Shown: positions 48,902 to 53,591 of the stretch, piece by piece
Position numbering within the stretch: the first letter of the stretch is position 1
Layout: each line of letters starts with the position of its first letter
Origin: Oscillospiraceae bacterium
GTDB taxonomy: Bacteria > Bacillota > Clostridia > Oscillospirales > Oscillospiraceae
Assembly: GCA_017458335.1 (NCBI GenBank)
Contig: JAFTFT010000017.1
Coordinates: 1-53,591 of the forward strand
Direction of reading: 5' to 3'
DNA: 53,591 nt
Made by a program: the position numbers and the translations under genes
Notes under the pieces: model-generated
Told to the model about the DNA's origin: nothing
What the model saw: only the letters and a program-made list of their open reading frames with translations
Databases searched by the model: none

Positions 48902-50047
48902 TTACCACTCGGCTATAACGCCGTCGCTGTCGCGCCAGATGGGGTTGTGCCAGTCATGGCCTTTGGCCGCCATCTCGCGCACGTACGCTTCGTTGATATC
49001 AACTCCGAGGCCGGGCAGGGTCATCAGGTCACAATAACCGTCTTTCCACTGGAAGACTTCGGGATTGTTCAGATAGTTAAGAATGTCATAGCCGGCGTTA
49101 TAGTGAATGCCGGCACTCTGCTCCTGAATAAAGGCATTCGGCGAGCAGAAGTCGACCTGCAGGCAGGAGGCCAGCGCAATCGGACCGAGCGGGCAGTGCA
49201 GAGCGACAGAGACGTCAAAGGCTTCCGCCATGGCCGCAATCTTGCGCGCCTCGAGAATGCCGCCGCAATGGCTGACATCCGGCTGGACAATATCAACACC
49301 GCCGCGGGTGAGCATGTGCTTAAATCCCCAACGGGTGAAATTCCGCTCGCCGGTGGCAATCGGCGTGTAGCTGCCGCGGGCAAACTCCAGGAATTCATCC
49401 TCATTTTCACACAGGACCGGTTCCTCGATGAACATGAGGTGATAAGGCTCGAGCATGTGGATCAGCTGCTTGGCCATGGTCTTGTGGACGCGGCCGTGAA
49501 AGTCGACCGCAATACGCATGCCGGGGACAGCCTCCTGAATCGCAGCCACGCGTTCCACCGTGGCCTCCAGCTTGTCATAGGTGTCAATCCAGCGCAGCTC
49601 GTCCGTTCCGTTCATCTTGACGGCCTTGTAGCCCTGGGAAGCGGCGACTTTGGCTTCGTTCCCGGTATCCCGGGGATGATCTCCGCCGATCCAGCGATAG
49701 ACTTCGATCCGGTCGCGGCACTTGCCCCCGAGCAGATCATAAACCGGCACGCCCAGCGCTTTGCCCTTGATGTCCCACATCGCCTGTTCAATCCCGGAGA
49801 TTGCGCTGGTCAGGATCGGACCGCCGCGGTAGAAGCTGGTACGATACATCTGCTGGAACGCATCCTCAACATCTGTGGCGCTGTGCCCGATCAGCTGGTC
49901 GCCGAGTTCTTTCACGGCAGCGGCGACACTGTCTGCCTTGCCCTCACAGACCGGCTCGCCCCAGCCGACCAGACCGTCATCCGTGGTCATCTTAAGGAAC
50001 AGCCAGCGGGGCGGGACTTTAAATAGTTCGAGTTTCGCAATTTTCAT
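48902..50047 (-). CDS. dgoD: D-galactonate dehydratase (enolase superfamily, DgoD-like)
   Basis: A 381-residue mandelate-racemase-type dehydratase that removes water from a sugar acid to give 2-keto-3-deoxy-galactonate. Length and site order fit E. coli DgoD almost position for position. The three metal ligands are D182 (VDFHGR), E208 (IEEP) and E234 (TGERN). The acid/base residues are H184 and H284 (HCPLGP). The C-terminal LTLPGLGVDIN-type segment is also kept. AAAGGA precedes the start. It is followed by the aldolase and kinase of the same pathway, which supports the role. Related acid dehydratases cannot be fully excluded. Confidence 0.9.
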   Translation of the reverse strand: MKIAKLELFKVPPRWLFLKMTTDDGLVGWGEPVCEGKADSVAAAVKELGDQLIGHSATDVEDAFQQMYRTSFYRGGPILTSAISGIEQAMWDIKGKALGVPVYDLLGGKCRDRIEVYRWIGGDHPRDTGNEAKVAASQGYKAVKMNGTDELRWIDTYDKLEATVERVAAIQEAVPGMRIAVDFHGRVHKTMAKQLIHMLEPYHLMFIEEPVLCENEDEFLEFARGSYTPIATGERNFTRWGFKHMLTRGGVDIVQPDVSHCGGILEARKIAAMAEAFDVSVALHCPLGPIALASCLQVDFCSPNAFIQEQSAGIHYNAGYDILNYLNNPEVFQWKDGYCDLMTLPGLGVDINEAYVREMAAKGHDWHNPIWRDSDGVIAEW

Positions 50048-50067
50048 GGTATTGAGTCCTTTCAGTC

Positions 50068-51594
50068 TTATTCTGCAGAGTTTGATGTTTCCAGGGCCTC
50101 CTGCTCAGCCTGTGCTTTGGCTTCACGCTTCAGAAGACGCGGGGCCAGAATAAGCGACAGGACAGAAAGGGAAATCAGAATGATGGAAGGAGTATTGGAG
50201 ATGAGGGGAAGAAAAGCACCCTTGCTTACCATCAGTGCACGGCGCAGGTTGGTTTCTGCCAGGGGACCAAGAATAAAGCCAAGGATAATGGGGGTAATAG
50301 GGAATTCCAATTTATTCATGACAATACCGACAATACCGAAAATCAACACGATCCATGCGTCGAAGATCCGGTTATTGACAGCGATCGCACCGACAAGGGA
50401 CAGGACCATGATAATAGGCAGAAGGATATGCTTGGGAACCGCGAGCATGCGAACGAACAGCTTGATGCCAAAATACTGAAGAATCACGCAGAAAATATTC
50501 GCCAGCATCAGCGCAACGAAAATGCCGTAGATGAAATCCGCATTCTTGGTCATGACCAGGGGACCCGGCTGGAGGCCGTGAACCATCATGACGCCCAGCA
50601 TAACCGCGGTGAAGGTATCTCCCGGAATACCAAGGGCAAACAGTGGGATCATCGCACCGCCGACACAGGCATTATTGGCAGTCTCAGATGCAACCAGACC
50701 ACCCATGTACCCTTTGCCGTATTTTTCCGGATGCTTGGAGGTGGATTTGGAAACAGAGTAGGCCACAAGGTTGGCTGTCATGCCGCCGATACCGGGCAGA
50801 ATACCAATGAAAGCGCCCACTACGCCGGATGTGAGCATATTCACAAACTGCTCTTTGAATTCCAGCCAGGAAAAGCCGAAACCCTTAATCTTGTAGTTGG
50901 TTTCAATCTTGACTTTCTTATCGAAAGACTTGGAAGCATTGATCAGCTCGCCGACGGCATAGATACCGATCAGCGCCGGAATCAGGTTTATGCCGGCATC
51001 CAGAGCATGAATCCCCAAGGTCATGCGGGTGGTGCCGTCAACTTCTGACGCGCCGATAAAGGAACAAAGTAAACCCAGGCAGGCCACGGCGAGGCCTTTC
51101 CAAAGGTTCTTGCTGGAGAGAGAGATCACCATCGTCAGGGCAAAGAAAGCCATCCAGAAGTAGTCGGCCTTCCCAAAGTTGATGGCAATGCTGGCAACGG
51201 GGCCGGACAGGAAGAACAGTGCAATAAAACCGATGATGGATCCTAAAAATGAGTAGAAGATACCGGTTCCAAGGGCCTTCCCGGCTTCTCCTTTCCGTGC
51301 CATGGGAGCACCGTCAAACTGAGTCGCCACGTTTGAAGCAGCACCGGGGATGTTCAAAAGAATGGCAGAGATCAGACCGCCGGAGCAGGAGCCTATATAG
51401 ATGCCCATGATCAAAGCAAAGGCCGCCATGCGGGGCAGTTTGTAAGAGAGAGGAAGAACCAGAACCAGAGCAGTATTCCCGTTGAGACCGGGCACACAGC
51501 CGAAAACAACGCCCAAAAATACACCGAACGCGACCATGGCTATGTTCAGCCAACTGGCCATCTGTTGGAAACCTTGGGCAAATAATTGCAGCAT
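50068..51594 (-). CDS. TTT-family transporter large membrane subunit (TctA-like)
   Basis: A 508-residue membrane protein with about 11-12 helices, the TctA part of a tripartite tricarboxylate-type secondary transporter. TctA marks include FGVFLGVVFGCVPGLNGNTALVLVLP, YIGSCSGGLISAILLNIPG, and LPGIGGMTANLVAY. AAAGGAG precedes the start. It lies 28 bases after the TctB subunit and 20 bases before dgoD. Most known TTT systems carry citrate or other carboxylates; a sugar acid such as galactonate is inferred from the operon. Confidence 0.93.
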   Translation of the reverse strand: MLQLFAQGFQQMASWLNIAMVAFGVFLGVVFGCVPGLNGNTALVLVLPLSYKLPRMAAFALIMGIYIGSCSGGLISAILLNIPGAASNVATQFDGAPMARKGEAGKALGTGIFYSFLGSIIGFIALFFLSGPVASIAINFGKADYFWMAFFALTMVISLSSKNLWKGLAVACLGLLCSFIGASEVDGTTRMTLGIHALDAGINLIPALIGIYAVGELINASKSFDKKVKIETNYKIKGFGFSWLEFKEQFVNMLTSGVVGAFIGILPGIGGMTANLVAYSVSKSTSKHPEKYGKGYMGGLVASETANNACVGGAMIPLFALGIPGDTFTAVMLGVMMVHGLQPGPLVMTKNADFIYGIFVALMLANIFCVILQYFGIKLFVRMLAVPKHILLPIIMVLSLVGAIAVNNRIFDAWIVLIFGIVGIVMNKLEFPITPIILGFILGPLAETNLRRALMVSKGAFLPLISNTPSIILISLSVLSLILAPRLLKREAKAQAEQEALETSNSAE

Positions 51595-51622
51595 ACCAAT
51601 TTCTCCTTTCTAATGACACAGA

Positions 51623-52210
51623 TCAGCCGAAAACAGACCGATAGAGATTACCCAGCCCGAGATCTACAGGCGATACTTTCGGAACGGCAAGACCAAAGGC
51701 GCAGCCAAAAATAATGTAGATCACCAAAGTGGCAATCAAGGCAATCAGAAGGTTTTTCAGCCAGCTTTTTGCGGAGAGGTCTGCAGAAAGCAGCGTAATC
51801 TGTAAGGTCAGAAAGCAGAAAGTGGAAATGGTAAAACCGATACGGGGCATTGCGATGAGATACAGAAGAATCAACAGCAGTGTAAGGGGCATGGTGATTT
51901 TCTGGAAAAGATGACGATTGCGGATCTGTGCCTCTGTCATGCCAACACAGTCTTCGCTGTCATCGACGATTTCCAGAGGGGGGACTTTCCCACGGGAAGA
52001 GCTGATGATCCACTTAACGATGATGATGATGCCAAGAACAAACATGGCGATGGCCACGGCTTTTGGAATGGCATCGGGTGCAAGGCGGCCACGACCAGCC
52101 TTCATGAAGGATTTTGTACCAATGGTCGTCCAATAGAAAAAGGCAGCGAGAGCCATGACGACCAGCCCCGAGATGAGATCAGTATAATTCTTTCTTTGTT
52201 TGTTGTCCAT
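51623..52210 (-). CDS. TTT-family transporter small membrane subunit (TctB-like)
   Basis: A 195-residue protein with four hydrophobic helices (about 12-28, 45-66, 105-140 in two, 155-182). The helices near SGLVVMALAAFFYWTT and KAVAIAMFVLGIIIIVKW match the TctB family. The start at 52210 is chosen for GGAGG upstream. An earlier ATG within the ribosome site region is unlikely. It sits between the binding protein and the large subunit, the usual order. Confidence 0.85.
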   Translation of the reverse strand: MDNKQRKNYTDLISGLVVMALAAFFYWTTIGTKSFMKAGRGRLAPDAIPKAVAIAMFVLGIIIIVKWIISSSRGKVPPLEIVDDSEDCVGMTEAQIRNRHLFQKITMPLTLLLILLYLIAMPRIGFTISTFCFLTLQITLLSADLSAKSWLKNLLIALIATLVIYIIFGCAFGLAVPKVSPVDLGLGNLYRSVFG

Positions 52211-52310
52211 CTTAAACTTGCCTCCCATGTATTGAAATGCGGCAGGTAACGCGATGGATACCTGCCGCGTGCTCAGGGGCCAGAAATCAGACCGCAAGGG
52301 CCTGATCTGC

Positions 52311-53279
52311 TTAGCCCATCAGAGCTTCTGCCATGGGGGCATAAACCTCCTGGATGCCCTTCATGAATGCAACGCCATCCTCACCGGGCTGGAAGTTGGC
52401 ATGGAAGTTGTAGAGGTCCAGAGCATTGGAGTAAGGCTCCATTGTGACAGCCTCTTTCACTGCCGCAGTGAAAGCGTCAACGATTGCAGGATCGGTGCCC
52501 TTCTTGAATCCAAAGTAGTAGAACCACTCTGCGCCAAAGGGGAAGCCAAGCTCGTCAGAGCAGGGGATGTCGGGGAAGTTTTCGTTGCGCTCATTGCCGA
52601 GGACGCACAGAGGAATGAAATCACCGGTCTCGATGTATTCCTTGCCCTGGCTGTAGAGACCTTCCAGAATGTCGCACTGACCACCGAGGAAAGCGACAGT
52701 GCGGTCACTGGCAGCGCCAAGGTCGATGCAGTCAACTTCAATATCAAGGGCCTGCATAAGGGCAAGTGCGTGCATGTGGAGAGTTCCGCCCATTTCGACA
52801 GCATAGGTCAGCTCATAGGGATTCTCGCGGGCGTAGTTCACGACATCTTCAAAGGTCTTCAGGCCTTTGTCGTTGTCCTTACGGACAAAGAGGCAATACG
52901 TGTTGCCGCCACCGGTTACTGCGGAGATGTCAAGTGCATCTTCCCACTTCCAGTCTTCATCCATGCGGCCCAGCAGCTCAAGCAGCAGGGTATCGACATG
53001 GTGATAGAACACCGTGTAGCCATCGGCATCCCGATTCTGCAGTTCGGTCATGGCGACCGTACCGGCACCACCAGGCATGTTGGTCACAACAACAGGCTGA
53101 CCAAGCAGCTCTGTCAGGGAGGCAGTGATGGCACGGACAGTAGTATCAGTGTCGCCACCGGGACCCGCGGGGATCAGGACTTCGATTGCCTTCTCGGGAT
53201 AATCGGCGAAGGCAACTGCGGAGGTGCCGAGCATCAGCACGACAAGGACCATTGCGACGAGGATCTTGAGATTTTTCAT
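52311..53279 (-). CDS. TTT-family solute-binding protein (TctC/Bug-like)
   Basis: A 322-residue exported binding protein. The start at 53279 (AAGGAGCG upstream) begins a signal peptide (MKNLKILVAMVLVVLMLG, cleavage near AVAFADYPEK). The mature start YPEKAIEVLIPAGPGGDTDTTVR and the VVTNMPGGAGTVAMTELQN loop are hallmarks of the Bug/TctC family, which bind carboxylates through two water-bridged beta-strand loops. It has no lipoprotein Cys. It would hand the sugar acid to TctAB, and it is first in the operon. Confidence 0.93.
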   Translation of the reverse strand: MKNLKILVAMVLVVLMLGTSAVAFADYPEKAIEVLIPAGPGGDTDTTVRAITASLTELLGQPVVVTNMPGGAGTVAMTELQNRDADGYTVFYHHVDTLLLELLGRMDEDWKWEDALDISAVTGGGNTYCLFVRKDNDKGLKTFEDVVNYARENPYELTYAVEMGGTLHMHALALMQALDIEVDCIDLGAASDRTVAFLGGQCDILEGLYSQGKEYIETGDFIPLCVLGNERNENFPDIPCSDELGFPFGAEWFYYFGFKKGTDPAIVDAFTAAVKEAVTMEPYSNALDLYNFHANFQPGEDGVAFMKGIQEVYAPMAEALMG

Positions 53280-53309
53280 GGGTACGCTCCTTCTGAAAAA
53301 TATTTCAAT

Positions 53310-53394
53310 GACCTTTTCAGGTCTATTGATCACAACAACCACATAACATATAACATATAACATGTCATACAAGCAACCCTTAAGAGAAAGCGTT
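53310..53394 (-). promoter_or_regulatory. Promoter region of the sugar-acid operon
   Basis: On the minus strand TTGCTT, a 17-base spacer and TTATAT lie within an AT-rich stretch with repeated ACATATA words (53341-53372). A palindrome GACCT-TTTC-AGGTC (53310-53323) lies between it and the tctC start and could be an operator. Confidence 0.4.
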
Positions 53395-53591
53395 CCTTAC
53401 AAACAGGGACGCGCTTTCATCTATGTATTTTTAAAGAAATGATGGAGTCTTCTTGAGAGTGAAAAGTTTGCCTGAAGTCACAAGCTGAAAAAAGCGCGCA
53501 CGAAGCCAAAGGCATATCATCCAAATTTGTGAGAATCCGGATCAAACACCCAACAAAGTGCTGTATTCTGGAACATAGGGATAGCTACGGA
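53395..53591. other. Window end without a supported gene
   Basis: An imperfect hairpin (GAAAGCG-TTCC against GGGA-CGCGCTTTC, about 53386-53418) is followed on the plus strand by TATTTTTAAAG. Beyond it I see no reading frame, RNA or repeat that I can support. Confidence 0.4.

Noticed and set aside
53341-53372. Repeated ACATATA words considered as an iteron or attachment site
   Set aside because: Only two to three short AT-rich units, better explained as part of a promoter region.

Overview
The window looks like a chromosomal stretch from an anaerobic, Gram-positive Clostridia-type bacterium, perhaps an Oscillospiraceae or Lachnospiraceae relative. This is inferred from strong GGAGG-type ribosome sites, sigma-A-like promoters, a superoxide reductase, ECF sigma factors paired with single-TM anti-sigma proteins, a BirA-type box before bioY, and Firmicutes-typical families (Lin0512, TIGR01440, C_GCAxxG_C_C, YtoI-like). 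Most of it is fairly GC-rich by eye. The cassette at 14.1-15.9 kb and the IS remnant at 46.1-47.1 kb are visibly more AT-rich. I saw no tRNA, rRNA or CRISPR array.

Layout. 0-5 kb: 3' part of a sugar-phosphate isomerase, a YdcF protein, a cysteine desulfurase, an ADP-ribosylglycohydrolase and a nitroreductase. Two segments of this region are duplicated, and each copy has lost a different part. 5-8.6 kb: small membrane proteins, a SIMPL protein, a BrnA-like orphan and an orphan solute-binding lipoprotein. 8.8-12.3 kb: iron alcohol dehydrogenase plus an aconitase-like hydratase. 12.5-13.8 and 17.4-19.3 kb: two ECF sigma/anti-sigma pairs, between which lie a three-gene cassette of unknown role (PD-(D/E)XK domain, a protein with a Myb-like C-terminus, one unknown) and an M29 aminopeptidase.

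19.5-23.6 kb: an overlapping operon serC-serA-MTA/SAH nucleosidase-AlaX, which joins serine synthesis to an editor of Ser-tRNA(Ala). 23.7-26.7 kb: a secreted carbohydrate-binding-domain protein, then a convergent operon of superoxide reductase, nitrilase and a small protein. 26.9-34 kb: a CaiB-type CoA-transferase, EtfA, EtfB and acyl-CoA dehydrogenase, divergent from a YtoI-like regulator (HTH, DRTGG, CBS, hotdog) and a second acyl-CoA dehydrogenase. 34-37.4 kb: bioY with a BirA-like operator, then a packed operon (hydrolase, Lin0512, RlmA-type methyltransferase, TIGR01440).

37.5-45.6 kb: glycogen phosphorylase divergent from an ABC exporter, an aminotransferase divergent from a C_GCAxxG_C_C protein, and a potassium channel ending in a ryanodine-receptor-type (RyR) domain. 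45.8-53.3 kb: a leftward sugar-acid operon encoding a tripartite tricarboxylate-type (TTT) uptake system, a galactonate dehydratase, a KDPG/KDPGal aldolase and a 2-keto-3-deoxy-sugar-acid kinase. It ends in a hydroxyacid dehydrogenase cut off by a decayed insertion sequence. Together these last enzymes give uptake of a sugar acid and its conversion to pyruvate and a triose phosphate.
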